Notes under the pieces: model-generated
The model's database searches: none
Told to the model about the DNA's origin: nothing
Seen by the model: only the letters and a program-made list of their open reading frames with translations
Made by a program: the position numbers and the translations under genes
Source of the DNA: Anaerolineae bacterium
GTDB taxonomy: Bacteria; Chloroflexota; Anaerolineae; B4-G1; DUEL01
NCBI GenBank assembly: GCA_025060135.1
Contig: JANXCY010000003.1
Coordinates: 61,052-125,051 of the forward strand
Direction of reading: 5' to 3'
DNA: 64,000 bases
Shown: positions 9,733-18,442 of the stretch, piece by piece
Layout: each line of letters starts with the position of its first letter
Position numbering within the stretch: the stretch's first letter is position 1

Positions 9733-10704
9733 ATGCCACTGGACCTGCAAACTATCCAATCGGTAGTCCCGCACGCCTTGCGGGAAATCCACGTTCCGGG
9801 GCTGGGGGAACGGCATAGCGGGAAGGTTCGGGATTTCTACCTCCTCCCGGATGGCCGGAGAGTCCTCATCACCACGGACCGCCTCTCCGCGTTTGACCGC
9901 ATTCTGGGTGCGGTCCCCTACAAAGGCCAGGTCCTGAACCAGCTGAGCGCGTTCTGGTTTGAGCAGACCCGCGCCATCGTGGACAACCACATGCTGGCGG
10001 TTCCGGACCCGAACGTGATGGTGGTTACTGAATGCGAGCCGTTCCCGGTGGAAGTGATCGTCCGGGGCTACATTACCGGGGTAACTCAGACTGCGCTCTG
10101 GTACCGCTACAGCCTGGGGGAGCGGGAAATCTACGGCTACCGCCTGCCGGAGGGGCTCCGAAAAAACGATCCGCTCCCGGAGCCGATGATCACCCCGACC
10201 ACCAAAGGACGGGCCGGGGAACACGATGAACGGCTCACCTGCGCGGAAGTGGTCCAGAAAGGGTATCTGGACGCCCCTACCTGGGAACGGGTCATGGAGA
10301 TCGCACTGGCCCTGTTCCGCTACGGCCAGGAGGTGGCTCAGCGGGCCGGCCTGATTCTGGTGGATACCAAGTACGAATTCGGCCGCGCCCCCGATGGACG
10401 GATCCTCCTGATTGACGAAGTCCACACCCCAGATTCCAGCCGGTTCTGGATCGCCGACACCTACGAGGAGCGACGCGCGGCCGGCGAAGAGCCAGAAAGT
10501 CTGGACAAAGAATACATCCGGATCTGGTACGCCGAGCGCGGGTACCGGGGAGATGGCGACCCGCCTCCTATGCCCGACGAACTGGCGGCCCGTCTCAGCC
10601 AGCGGTATATCGCCTGCTACGAGGGACTGACCGGACAGCCTTTCCAGCCCGCATCGTACCCGGCCCAGGATCGCATCATCGCCGCGCTCCAGGCTGTCCG
10701 ATAA
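9733..10704 (+). CDS. purC: Phosphoribosylaminoimidazole-succinocarboxamide synthase
   Basis: 323 residues, the longer (yeast Ade1-like) SAICAR synthase form. Motifs include HSGKVRDFYLLPDGRRVLIT, SAFDRILGAVPYKGQVLNQL, VIVRGYITG, LILVDTKYEFG, and IDEVHTPDSSRFW. It joins CAIR and aspartate with ATP, the step after the neighbouring PurE. The ATG at 9733 follows AGGGGGTG. An upstream ATG-frame start at 9679 would add 18 non-conserved residues. PurB, the next enzyme in the pathway, is not in the window. Confidence 0.95.
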   Translation: MPLDLQTIQSVVPHALREIHVPGLGERHSGKVRDFYLLPDGRRVLITTDRLSAFDRILGAVPYKGQVLNQLSAFWFEQTRAIVDNHMLAVPDPNVMVVTECEPFPVEVIVRGYITGVTQTALWYRYSLGEREIYGYRLPEGLRKNDPLPEPMITPTTKGRAGEHDERLTCAEVVQKGYLDAPTWERVMEIALALFRYGQEVAQRAGLILVDTKYEFGRAPDGRILLIDEVHTPDSSRFWIADTYEERRAAGEEPESLDKEYIRIWYAERGYRGDGDPPPMPDELAARLSQRYIACYEGLTGQPFQPASYPAQDRIIAALQAVR

Positions 10705-10765
10705 CGCCAGAAACGGCTGGTGCTTCTGGACCAACCCATTCCCCAGGTATCGCAAGGAGGTTCCT

Positions 10766-11245
10766 ATGCGCGTCATTCTGTTGATGGGCTCCGGCTCCGA
10801 CTTGCCCGTAGCGGAGGAGATTTGCCGGGTTCTGGACCGGTTCGGCGTCCCCTGGGAACGGCGGGTAGCCTCGGCCCACAAGAGCATCCGCTACCTGCTG
10901 AGCCTCCTGGAAGCGTGGGAAGCCGACCAGCAACCGAAAGTCTACATCACCATTGCCGGGAGGAGCAACGCGCTCAGCGGCGTGGTGGATGCTAGCGTGG
11001 CCGCGCCGGTCATCGCCTGTCCTCCATACTCCGACCGTTTCGCAGGGGCGGATCTCTTCTCCTCCCTGCGGATGCCCTCCGGGGTGGCGCCGGGAGTGGT
11101 GCTGGAGCCCGAGGCGGCCGCGCTCCTGGCGGTCAAAATCCTGGCTCTCGGCGACCCCGGTCTGCAGCAGCGGGTGCGGGAATACCAGGCCGAACTGACC
11201 GGTCAGGTCCTGGCTGCCGACGAGAAACTCCGCGCCACCTCCTGA
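10766..11245 (+). CDS. purE: AIR carboxylase, PurE of class II type
   Basis: 159 residues. The Gly-rich start is LLMGSGSDLPVAEEI and the active-site His is His38 in SAHK. Residues 64-68 read AGRSN, followed by ALSG, and later DLFSSLRMPSG. The SAHK and AGRSN signatures match class II PurE (Treponema and animal AIR carboxylase), which uses CO2 directly. Class I PurE instead has SAHR and AGxAAHLPG and depends on N5-CAIR from PurK. No purK is found in this operon, which fits. It lies 61 bp after purC and has its own Shine-Dalgarno (AAGGAGG). Confidence 0.92.
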   Translation: MRVILLMGSGSDLPVAEEICRVLDRFGVPWERRVASAHKSIRYLLSLLEAWEADQQPKVYITIAGRSNALSGVVDASVAAPVIACPPYSDRFAGADLFSSLRMPSGVAPGVVLEPEAAALLAVKILALGDPGLQQRVREYQAELTGQVLAADEKLRATS

Positions 11246-11448
11246 CCCATGACCCCGGCAGGAGCTGGCCAGAGCGTTCTGGCTCTCCCATCTCCCTTTT
11301 CGGACAGATGGACACGGTGCCATTGGAGCACCGGCTCGACTGACCGGCCCGCACCAATCCCGAACCCAGCACCATCGGGGCCGAAAGTCTCGCCCTTTAG
11401 CATGAACTGCGGACATTCGGGTCAGGACCCAATCGTTGGGAAGGAAAT

Positions 11449-12867
11449 ATGGTGGGGAAACCTCGTGAAGCGTGTGGTGTATTTGGGATTTATGCTCCGG
11501 GGGAAGACGTTGCCCGGCTGACCTTCTTTGCCCTCTTCGCGCTCCAGCACCGGGGCCAGGAAAGCGCGGGCATCGCCGTCTCCGATGGGCGGGTGGTTCG
11601 GATGCACAAGGCTATGGGGCTGGTCTCTCAGGTCTTTACCGAGGACATCCTGGGCTTTCTGAAGGGCGACTTGGCCATCGGCCATAACCGCTATTCCACC
11701 ACCGGGACATCCCGGCTGGCCAACGCTCAGCCCTTTCTGATGGAGACCGCTCTGGGCCCCCTGGCCCTGGCCCACAACGGCAACCTGACCAATGCTCCCT
11801 CCCTCCGACGCGCGCTCCTGTCCCGGGGAGTCGGCCTGACCTCTTCTTCGGATACCGAACTCATCGTCCAGATGCTGGCCGGTGCAGCGGGAGCCACGTG
11901 GGAGGAGCGGATTCAGTCCTTCATGCAGGAGGCACGGGGCGCGTACTCTCTGACCATTCTCACCCGGCGCGCCGTCTACGGCGTTCGGGACCCCTGGGGC
12001 TTCCGCCCCCTTTGTTTGGGCCGACTGGGGGAGGTCGGGTGGGTGCTGGCCTCCGAGTCCTGCGCACTGGCGACCATCGGCGCCGATTTTGTCCGGGAGG
12101 TCCAGCCTGGCGAAGTGGTCCGCCTGGACGAGGAGGGGATGACCAGTATGCAAGCACTGCCGCCATCCCCGCGCCAGGCCCTCTGCGTCTTTGAGTACAT
12201 CTACTTTGCGCGCCCGGATAGCATCTTCGGCGACCAATCCGTCCATCGTGTCCGACGGCGGCTGGGAATGGCGCTGGCCCGTGAACATCCGGCGGACGCA
12301 GATATGGTCATGGGCGTCCCCGACTCGGCCACGGCCCACGCCATCGGCTATGCCCATGCCTCGGGCATCCCCTTCGGCGAAGGTCTGATCAAGAACCGCT
12401 ATATCGGACGTACCTTCATCCAGCCCGACGACCGGTTGCGTCGGCTGGGCGTAGCGCTCAAGTTCAACCCCCTCCCCGACTCCCTGCGGGGGAAACAAAT
12501 CGTCCTGGTGGACGACTCCATCGTTCGCGGCACCACCAGTGGCCCCATCGTCCAGATGCTCCGGCGGGCTGGGGCCGCGGCGATCCATCTCCGGGTCGCT
12601 TCCCCTCCTATCCGCCACCCCTGCTTTATGGGAGTGGACATGGCCACCTATGAGGAACTGATCGCCCATCATATGAGCGTCCCAGAAATCGGCCACTACA
12701 TCGGCGTGGATTCTATCGGCTACCTTTCTATAGAGGGCCTGAAGGGAGTGGTCGGCGAGTCGGGTTTGTGTATGGCCTGCTTTTCCGGCGACTACCCCCT
12801 GGAAGTGGAAGTCCCCGCTATCCCATCCAGAATGGTCATGGAATGGTGCGAAGAGGTGAAGGGATGA
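11449..12867 (+). CDS. purF: Amidophosphoribosyltransferase
   Basis: 472 residues. A short propeptide (MVGKPREA) precedes the catalytic Cys9 of the class II glutaminase domain (CGVFGIYAP), with LQHRGQESAGI and GHNRYSTTG. The phosphoribosyltransferase domain carries the PRPP loop IVLVDDSIVRGTTS. Late cysteines (CFMG, CMACFSGDYP) match those that bind a 4Fe-4S cluster in Bacillus-type PurF. It catalyses the committed step, PRPP plus Gln to phosphoribosylamine. The last codons overlap the purD start by 4 bp (ATGA). Confidence 0.95.
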   Translation: MVGKPREACGVFGIYAPGEDVARLTFFALFALQHRGQESAGIAVSDGRVVRMHKAMGLVSQVFTEDILGFLKGDLAIGHNRYSTTGTSRLANAQPFLMETALGPLALAHNGNLTNAPSLRRALLSRGVGLTSSSDTELIVQMLAGAAGATWEERIQSFMQEARGAYSLTILTRRAVYGVRDPWGFRPLCLGRLGEVGWVLASESCALATIGADFVREVQPGEVVRLDEEGMTSMQALPPSPRQALCVFEYIYFARPDSIFGDQSVHRVRRRLGMALAREHPADADMVMGVPDSATAHAIGYAHASGIPFGEGLIKNRYIGRTFIQPDDRLRRLGVALKFNPLPDSLRGKQIVLVDDSIVRGTTSGPIVQMLRRAGAAAIHLRVASPPIRHPCFMGVDMATYEELIAHHMSVPEIGHYIGVDSIGYLSIEGLKGVVGESGLCMACFSGDYPLEVEVPAIPSRMVMEWCEEVKG

Positions 12868-15215
12868 AGCGCCAGATTCTGGTGGTCGGCTCGGGGGGGC
12901 GGGAGCATACCCTGGCCTGGAAACTGGCCCAATCCCCGTATGTGGCGCACGTCTTTGTGGCGCCGGGCAACGGCGGGACTGACTCCCCTCCTGGCCTGCC
13001 CATCTCCAACGTCCCCATCCCCGCAGCGGACATCCCGGGATTGGTGCGTTTTGCCCGGGAGCAGGCGATCGACCTGACCGTTGTCGGGCCGGAGGCCCCT
13101 CTGGTGGACGGGTTGGTGGACGCGTTCCACGGGGCGGGGCTGCGCGCATTTGGCCCCACGGCCGCAGCAGCCCAACTGGAAGGCTCCAAAGCGTTTGCCA
13201 AACGCTTTATGGAGGAAAACGGCATCCCTACTGCCCGGGGGGAAGCCTTCACCTCTCTGGAGGAGGCGCGCGTTTTCCTTCACCGTTGCGGGGCCCCCAT
13301 CGTCGTTAAGGCCAGTGGACTGGCCGCCGGCAAGGGAGTCTTCGTCTGCAGGACCCTGGAGGAGGCAGAGGACGCGCTCCGGCGTATCATGGTGGACCGA
13401 GTCTTCGGCCCTGCGGGCGACCAGGTGGTCATAGAGGAGTGCCTGATCGGGCAGGAAGCGTCGCTCCTCTGTTTCACCGATGGACAGACCGTTGTCCCCA
13501 TGGTACCGGCCCAGGACCACAAGGCCGTCTACGAGGGCGACCGAGGGCCCAACACCGGCGGGATGGGTTGCTACGCCCCGGCTCCCGTCATGCCCCCCGC
13601 ACTGGTCCGGGAGGTAACGGAGACTGTCCTGCGCCCCGCCGTGGAAGGGATGCGCCGCCGGGGCACCCCCTATGTGGGCGTCCTTTACGCCGGACTGATG
13701 CTCACCCCCCATGGCCCGCGTGTCCTGGAATTCAACTGCCGCTTCGGCGACCCGGAGGCCCAGGCCATTCTCCCCCTCCTGGAGACCGATCTGCTGGAGA
13801 TTCTGGAAGCCTGTCTGGACGGACGACTGGACGGGGTGGACGTGCGGTGGCGGGAGGAATTCGCGGCCTGTGTGGTGATGGCCTCCGGCGGCTACCCGGA
13901 TCACTATGAAAAGGGGAAAGAGATCCACGGCCTGGAAGAAGCGGCCGCCGATCCGGAGGTGATGGTGTTCCATGCTGGCACCCGTCGCGTGGATGGCCGG
14001 TACCTGACCGATGGAGGGCGAGTTCTGGCGGTAACCGCCACCGCGTCCACCCTGCCTGGTGCCCTCTACCGGGCCTATCGGGCGGTAGAGCGGATTCACT
14101 TTGAAGGGTGCCACTACCGCCGGGACATCGGGCGGGGATTCGGCATCCACGAACTGCGCCGCCTGGAGACCCAGCCGCCCGTCCGGCCTCTTCGCCTCTC
14201 CTACCGGGACGCCGGGGTCGACATCAACGCCGGAAACCGCGCCGTGGCCCTGATGGCCGAAGCCGTCCGAAGCACCCATACCCCGTCCGTCCTGCAGAGC
14301 ATCGGGGCCTTCGGCGGCCTCTTCGCAGCCGACTTCCTTCGGGAGGCCCGCGACCCGGTGCTGGTGGTCTCCACCGATGGCGTGGGGACCAAAACCCTGA
14401 TCGCCGCCGCTATGGGCTGCTACGACACCATCGGGCATGACCTGGTGAACCATTGCGTCAACGACATTCTGGTGCAGGGGGCGCGCCCGCTCTTTTTCGT
14501 GGACTACATCGCCGCCGGCCGCCTGGACCCGGAAGTGGTGGCGGCCATTGTCCAGAGTTGCGCGGAAGCATGCCGGGCGGCCCGTTGTGCGCTCATCGGC
14601 GGTGAGACCGCGGAAATGCCCGATGTCTATAGGCCAGGCGCGTTTGACCTGGCCGGTACCATTGTAGGGTGGGTGGAGCGGGACCGGGTCGTGGACGGGC
14701 GGGATGTCCGTCCAGGCGACCTGTGCCTGGGACTTCCCTCCTCGGGGCTCCACACCAACGGGTATTCCCTGGCCCGCCGGGTCTTCGCCGATGTCTCTTG
14801 GGATACGGTGTTCCCAGAACTGGGCCGGCCGTTGGGCGAGGTCCTGCTGACCCCTCACCGTTCGTACCTGCCGATGGTGGAGCGCCTCTGGGAAGCGGGC
14901 GTTCCTATCAAAGCAATGGCTCACATTACCGGCGGCGGGTTTGCGGACAACATTCCCCGTGTGTTGCCTCCCGGGGTTGTGGTCCGTCTCCGGCGGGATG
15001 CGTGGGAGGTGCCACCGATTTTCCGTCTGATCCAGCGCCGGGGCGGGGTGGATGAGGAAGAGATGTATCGGGTCTTCAACATGGGCATCGGGATGGTCCT
15101 GATTCTGGCTCCCGAAGAGGCGCACCGGGCCTGCGCGCTTCTGGGAGATGGGGCGCTTCTCATCGGAGAGGTCCGGGCCGGTGAGGGGGAACCGTCCTCC
15201 GTGGTGTGGGGATGA
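12864..15215 (+). CDS. purD-purM: Bifunctional GAR synthetase - AIR synthetase (PurD-PurM fusion)
   Basis: 783 residues in one uninterrupted frame. Residues 1 to about 430 are PurD: GSGGREHTLAWKLAQS at the start, an ATP-grasp domain with VVKASGLAAGKGVFV, and NCRFGDPEAQAILPLL. From about 445 the PurM part begins with SYRDAGVDINAGN and has VVSTDGVGTKTLIA, HDLVNHCVNDILVQGA, and HITGGGFADNIPR. PurD makes GAR and PurM makes AIR, the steps before and after PurN plus PurLQ. The ATG at 12864 overlaps the purF stop. Stand-alone bacterial PurD and PurM are normally separate proteins; eukaryotes carry PurD-PurM-PurN in one chain. Confidence 0.93.
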   Translation: MKRQILVVGSGGREHTLAWKLAQSPYVAHVFVAPGNGGTDSPPGLPISNVPIPAADIPGLVRFAREQAIDLTVVGPEAPLVDGLVDAFHGAGLRAFGPTAAAAQLEGSKAFAKRFMEENGIPTARGEAFTSLEEARVFLHRCGAPIVVKASGLAAGKGVFVCRTLEEAEDALRRIMVDRVFGPAGDQVVIEECLIGQEASLLCFTDGQTVVPMVPAQDHKAVYEGDRGPNTGGMGCYAPAPVMPPALVREVTETVLRPAVEGMRRRGTPYVGVLYAGLMLTPHGPRVLEFNCRFGDPEAQAILPLLETDLLEILEACLDGRLDGVDVRWREEFAACVVMASGGYPDHYEKGKEIHGLEEAAADPEVMVFHAGTRRVDGRYLTDGGRVLAVTATASTLPGALYRAYRAVERIHFEGCHYRRDIGRGFGIHELRRLETQPPVRPLRLSYRDAGVDINAGNRAVALMAEAVRSTHTPSVLQSIGAFGGLFAADFLREARDPVLVVSTDGVGTKTLIAAAMGCYDTIGHDLVNHCVNDILVQGARPLFFVDYIAAGRLDPEVVAAIVQSCAEACRAARCALIGGETAEMPDVYRPGAFDLAGTIVGWVERDRVVDGRDVRPGDLCLGLPSSGLHTNGYSLARRVFADVSWDTVFPELGRPLGEVLLTPHRSYLPMVERLWEAGVPIKAMAHITGGGFADNIPRVLPPGVVVRLRRDAWEVPPIFRLIQRRGGVDEEEMYRVFNMGIGMVLILAPEEAHRACALLGDGALLIGEVRAGEGEPSSVVWG

Positions 15216-15228
15216 TGGGGGGATGACC

Positions 15229-15253
15229 GGGCGGCGGCCTCCGGCCGCCGCCC
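15229..15253 (+). other. GC-rich hairpin between purD-purM and purN
   Basis: Perfect 11-bp arms (GGGCGGCGGCC / GGCCGCCGCCC) around a TCC loop. No T-run follows, so it is more likely an RNA-stability or attenuation structure than a full terminator. Confidence 0.5.
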
Positions 15254-15278
15254 ATCCTCCCATATCGGGAGGTGTACT

Positions 15279-15899
15279 ATGCCCAGAATCGCTGTTCTGA
15301 TTTCCGGCTTCGGCTCCAACCTGCAAGCCATTATAGACGCGGTGGCGGAAGGAAGACTGCCGGGGGTGGCGATCGCGGTCGTCGTCTCCAACCGGCGGGA
15401 TGCCTACGGACTGGAGCGGGCCCGTCGGGCGGGCATCCCCACTGAGTACCATCCCCTCAAACCGTACCGGGACACCGGTCGGACCCGTCAGGAGTACGAT
15501 GCAGACCTGGCAGCCCTCCTGAAGCGGTACAATGTGGAATGGGTGGTACTGGCGGGCTGGATGCATGTCCTCAGCAACGCTTTTCTGCAGCACTTCCCCA
15601 ACCGGGTGATCAACCTGCATCCGGCGCTGCCGGGCATGTTCCCCGGCACCGGCGCGATCCGGCGGGCCTTTGAAGCCTATCAGCGAGGAGAAATAGACCA
15701 CACCGGCGTGATGGTCCACCTGGTTCCCGACGAGGCGGTGGACGCCGGACCGGTGATCCTGCAGGAAACGGTTCCCATTTATCCGGATGACACCTTAGAG
15801 ACGCTGGAGGAACGTATCCATCAGGTGGAGCACCGCCTGTTGGTGGAAGCCATTCGGAAGACCGTTCTGGAGCATTCGCAATCACAGGAGGAGGGATGA
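15279..15899 (+). CDS. purN: Phosphoribosylglycinamide formyltransferase
   Basis: 206 residues. The N-terminal RIAVLISGFGSNLQAIIDA is the PurN signature. The catalytic Asn/His region is INLHPALPG, followed by FPGTGAIRRAFEAY, and the catalytic Asp lies in HLVPDEAVDAGPVI. It transfers formyl from 10-formyl-THF to GAR. Preceded by GGGAGGTG at good spacing, and its last 4 bp overlap the purH start. It directly follows the purD-purM fusion, giving the same D-M-N order as the eukaryotic trifunctional protein. Confidence 0.94.
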   Translation: MPRIAVLISGFGSNLQAIIDAVAEGRLPGVAIAVVVSNRRDAYGLERARRAGIPTEYHPLKPYRDTGRTRQEYDADLAALLKRYNVEWVVLAGWMHVLSNAFLQHFPNRVINLHPALPGMFPGTGAIRRAFEAYQRGEIDHTGVMVHLVPDEAVDAGPVILQETVPIYPDDTLETLEERIHQVEHRLLVEAIRKTVLEHSQSQEEG

Positions 15900-17452
15900 G
15901 TCGTCTTCAACGAGCCCTGCTCAGCGTGCACGACAAGACAGGACTGGTAGATTTCGCCCGGGGGCTGGCCCAATATGGAGTGGAACTGATCGCCAGTGGA
16001 GGAACCGCCCGGGCCCTTCGGGAGGCTGGCCTGGACGTAACGGAAGTCGCTCAGGTTACGGGTTTCCCGGAAGTGCTGGGAGGCCGGGTCAAGACCCTCC
16101 ATCCGGCCATTCACGCCGCGCTCTTGGCCACCGATGCGCCATCCCATCAGGAAGAGTTACGGAACCTGGGCATCCGGCCCATTGACCTGGTCGCGTGCAA
16201 TCTTTATCCCTTCAGTCAGGTAGCGGCTGACCCTGGAGTCTCCTTGGAGGAGGCGGTGGAGAACATTGACATTGGAGGGGTAACGCTGCTGCGCGCGGCG
16301 GCCAAAAATTTCGCCCGGGTGACCGTAGTTACCGACCCGGCGGACTACGGAGTGGTGCTGGACGAACTGGCCCGGGAGGGGATGGTCAGCGAGGCGACCC
16401 GTCGTCGGCTGGCCTACAAGGCCTTCGCCCACACGGCCGCTTACGACGAGGCCATTCGGACCTTCCTCGGGCAGCGGGGTTTTGCCGGAGTGGAGGAACG
16501 GTTCCCTTCCCGACTGACGCTCCACCTTACCCGGTACGACGTGCTTCGCTATGGGGAAAACCCCCATCAGCAGGCCGCGCTCTACCACTTTCCTGGCGTC
16601 GCCGGGCCCCTCGGGGGCCAACTGCTCCAGGGGAAGCCCCTTTCGTACAACAATATCCTGGACCTGGCCGCCGCATGGCAGGCGGCGCAGGAATTCCCGG
16701 AGCCCACCGTGGTCATCGTCAAACACAACAACCCGTGTGGACTGGCTTCCGCGTCCTCCCTGGCCGCTGCCTACGGCCCGGCGCTGGCCGGCGACCCGGT
16801 TTCCGCCTTCGGCGGCATCATCGCGGTGAACCGGCCCTTGGACGGCGAGACGGCCCGGCAACTGGGCGACTTGTTCCTGGAGTGCATCGCGGCCCCGGCG
16901 TTCCTGCCCGAAGCACGGGAAATCCTGGCCCCCCGAACCCAACTTCGTCTATTAGAAATCCCGGGAACGAGGGTTGCTGGGGCTCCCTGGGAGATTCGCT
17001 CCGTGCCCGGCGGGTTGCTGGTACAGGAACCCGACACGGCCGGGGAGGACGAGGAGGAATGGAAAGTGGTAACCGGACGGGCGCCATCGCCGGAGGAGTG
17101 GGAAGTCCTGCGCTTTGCCTGGCGCGCCGTCAAGCACGTGAAATCCAACGCCATCGTGTTTGCTCGGCGGGTGGACGGCGCGCTGGCGCTGGTGGGCGTC
17201 GGGGCGGGACAGATGAGCCGGGTAGACGCGGTACGGATAGCGGCTCTGAAGGCCGGAGCGCGAGCGGCGGGAGCCGTGATGGCTTCGGACGCTTTCTTCC
17301 CCTTCCCCGACGGTGTGGAGGAAGCAGCGCGGGCAGGCATCACCGCCGTGATTCAGCCCGGTGGTTCCGTCCGGGATGCTGACGTCATCGCCACCGCAGA
17401 CCGTCTGGGCCTGGCGATGGTCTTCACCGGCCGCCGCCACTTCCGGCATTAG
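15896..17452 (+). CDS. purH: Bifunctional AICAR transformylase / IMP cyclohydrolase
   Basis: 518 residues. The N-terminal MGS-like IMP cyclohydrolase domain has ALLSVHDKTGLVDFARGLA, GRVKTLHPAIHAALL and NLYPF. The AICARFT domain has RYGENPHQQAALY, VIVKHNNPCGLASA, and DAFFPFPDGVE. It performs the last two steps to IMP. The start overlaps the purN stop (ATGA). The 3' end overlaps the convergent cutA gene by 29 bp. This is the last gene of the purine operon. Confidence 0.96.
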   Translation: MSRLQRALLSVHDKTGLVDFARGLAQYGVELIASGGTARALREAGLDVTEVAQVTGFPEVLGGRVKTLHPAIHAALLATDAPSHQEELRNLGIRPIDLVACNLYPFSQVAADPGVSLEEAVENIDIGGVTLLRAAAKNFARVTVVTDPADYGVVLDELAREGMVSEATRRRLAYKAFAHTAAYDEAIRTFLGQRGFAGVEERFPSRLTLHLTRYDVLRYGENPHQQAALYHFPGVAGPLGGQLLQGKPLSYNNILDLAAAWQAAQEFPEPTVVIVKHNNPCGLASASSLAAAYGPALAGDPVSAFGGIIAVNRPLDGETARQLGDLFLECIAAPAFLPEAREILAPRTQLRLLEIPGTRVAGAPWEIRSVPGGLLVQEPDTAGEDEEEWKVVTGRAPSPEEWEVLRFAWRAVKHVKSNAIVFARRVDGALALVGVGAGQMSRVDAVRIAALKAGARAAGAVMASDAFFPFPDGVEEAARAGITAVIQPGGSVRDADVIATADRLGLAMVFTGRRHFRH

Positions 17453-17771
17453 CCTGGGGAAGGGTCATCGCTTCTACCCAGGCCAGATACGCGGCCAGTC
17501 CCTGCTGGATAGGGACCTGGATGATTTCCGGCACTTCGTAGGAGTGGTGCTCCCGGATGTAGGCTTCTACATCGCTGTAACGGGCCGCTGGGGTTTTGAT
17601 CAGCAACAGCCACTCCGGGTCCCGGTGGAGTTGCCCCTGCCAGATATAGGTGCTGGTAACGGACAGGACCTGCACACAGGCGGCCAGCCTTTCAGCGACC
17701 AGCCCTTCCGCCAGTCGCTGAGCCTCCCCCTCCGTACCGGTGGTCGTCAACACGATGCAGGTTTTCTCCAT
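17424..17771 (-). CDS. cutA: CutA-family trimeric protein
   Basis: 115 residues, the usual CutA length. Characteristic segments are CIVLTTTGTEGEAQRLAEGL, ERLAACVQVL, STYIWQGQL, EWLLLIKT and YEVPEIIQVPI. CutA proteins share the ferredoxin-like fold of PII proteins and were first linked to divalent-cation tolerance; their molecular role is unsettled. It lies 3 bp after a GYD-domain gene and is probably co-transcribed with it. The C-terminus overlaps the end of purH on the opposite strand. Confidence 0.92.
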   Translation of the reverse strand: MEKTCIVLTTTGTEGEAQRLAEGLVAERLAACVQVLSVTSTYIWQGQLHRDPEWLLLIKTPAARYSDVEAYIREHHSYEVPEIIQVPIQQGLAAYLAWVEAMTLPQANAGSGGGR

Positions 17772-17774
17772 CGG

Positions 17775-18071
17775 CTACATCTTCTCCACGATTTCCCGGA
17801 ATTCCTCAAAGGGGATCGCGGTGAGCGTTTGGGTGGTGCAGTGGCCAAAGACGTTGGCCAGAAGGGCCACCCGTGCTGCTGTCTTTGCGTCCGGCGCCTC
17901 AAAGATGTGGAGGAAATCATATTCCCCCAGCAGGGCGTAACTGGCGATCCGACGCACCTCCGGGCACTCCTCTTTCAGTCGCCGGTCAAACTCCTGGTCC
18001 ATGGCCGAAAGCGCTCGCACCTCCCCAGGGCTGCGCAGGGAGATTTTGGAAAGAAGGATGAACGTTGTCAT
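17775..18071 (-). CDS. GYD-domain protein
   Basis: 98 residues of the GYD family, named for a conserved Gly-Tyr/Glu-Asp patch, here LGEYDFLHIFEAPD. The start TTFILLSKISLRSPGEVRAL and the end AIPFEEFREIVEK fit the small dimeric alpha/beta-barrel-like GYD fold. No enzymatic role is known for the family. It is first in a two-gene unit with cutA and has its own promoter at 18146-18175. The ATG is preceded by GGAGGGA. Confidence 0.8.
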   Translation of the reverse strand: MTTFILLSKISLRSPGEVRALSAMDQEFDRRLKEECPEVRRIASYALLGEYDFLHIFEAPDAKTAARVALLANVFGHCTTQTLTAIPFEEFREIVEKM

Positions 18072-18145
18072 CGTTCCCTCCTGAATCCCAATGGCGTTAT
18101 TGAGGTCAGGAGCGTCCCATCCACTGGTATCTCCCGTTGGTAATC

Positions 18146-18175
18146 ATGTTATCCACGAAAGCGCCAATTTGTCAA
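18146..18175 (-). promoter_or_regulatory. Promoter for the GYD-cutA unit
   Basis: On the minus strand, TTGACA (18175-18170), an 18-bp spacer and TAACAT (18151-18146). It is divergent from the tRNA-Leu promoter. Confidence 0.6.
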
Positions 18176-18204
18176 TAAACCTCATCGGAACCTCTCAGGC
18201 GCAC

Positions 18205-18232
18205 TTGACAAATTGGACGCTTGCGGTAGAAT
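18205..18232 (+). promoter_or_regulatory. Promoter for tRNA-Leu
   Basis: Consensus TTGACA at 18205-18210, a 16-bp spacer and TAGAAT at 18227-18232, ending 10 bp before the tRNA 5' end. Confidence 0.75.
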
Positions 18233-18242
18233 ACAGCCAACA

Positions 18243-18326
18243 GCCGGAGTGGCGGAATTGGCAGACGCGCTGCGTTCAGGGCGCAGTGGCCATGCGGTCG
18301 TGTGGGTTCAACTCCCACCTCCGGCA
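18243..18326 (+). tRNA. tRNA-Leu (anticodon CAG)
   Basis: 84 nt with a 7-bp acceptor stem GCCGGAG/CTCCGGC and discriminator A. The D-arm contains GGCGGAATTGGCAGACGC. The anticodon stem is CTGCG/CGCAG with loop TTCAGGG, giving anticodon CAG. A long variable arm marks a class II tRNA, and the T-arm is GTGGG-TTCAACT-CCCAC. The 3' CCA is not encoded (TCA follows). It is transcribed alone from its own promoter and closed by a terminator. Confidence 0.95.
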
Positions 18327-18329
18327 TCA

Positions 18330-18361
18330 CCGCCCGAGCAGGAGAGTCGGGCGGTTTTTTT
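18330..18361 (+). terminator. Rho-independent terminator after tRNA-Leu
   Basis: An 8-bp stem CCGCCCGA/TCGGGCGG, a 9-nt loop and seven T residues. Confidence 0.93.
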
Positions 18362-18442
18362 GTCCCTCTCTCCTCGAAATGAAATGCGCGCCAAAGCAAG
18401 AGGAAACAGGAGCGGAACGGTGGAATACCCAAAAGAGCGGGG

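Noticed and set aside
12792..15719. Long minus-strand frame of 975 codons opposite purD-purM and purN
   Set aside because: It is an antisense shadow of GC-rich genes with clear purine-enzyme motifs on the plus strand; it has no domain of its own.
17424..17452. Frameshift at the purH/cutA overlap
   Set aside because: Both proteins have normal family lengths; a 29-bp convergent overlap is unremarkable.
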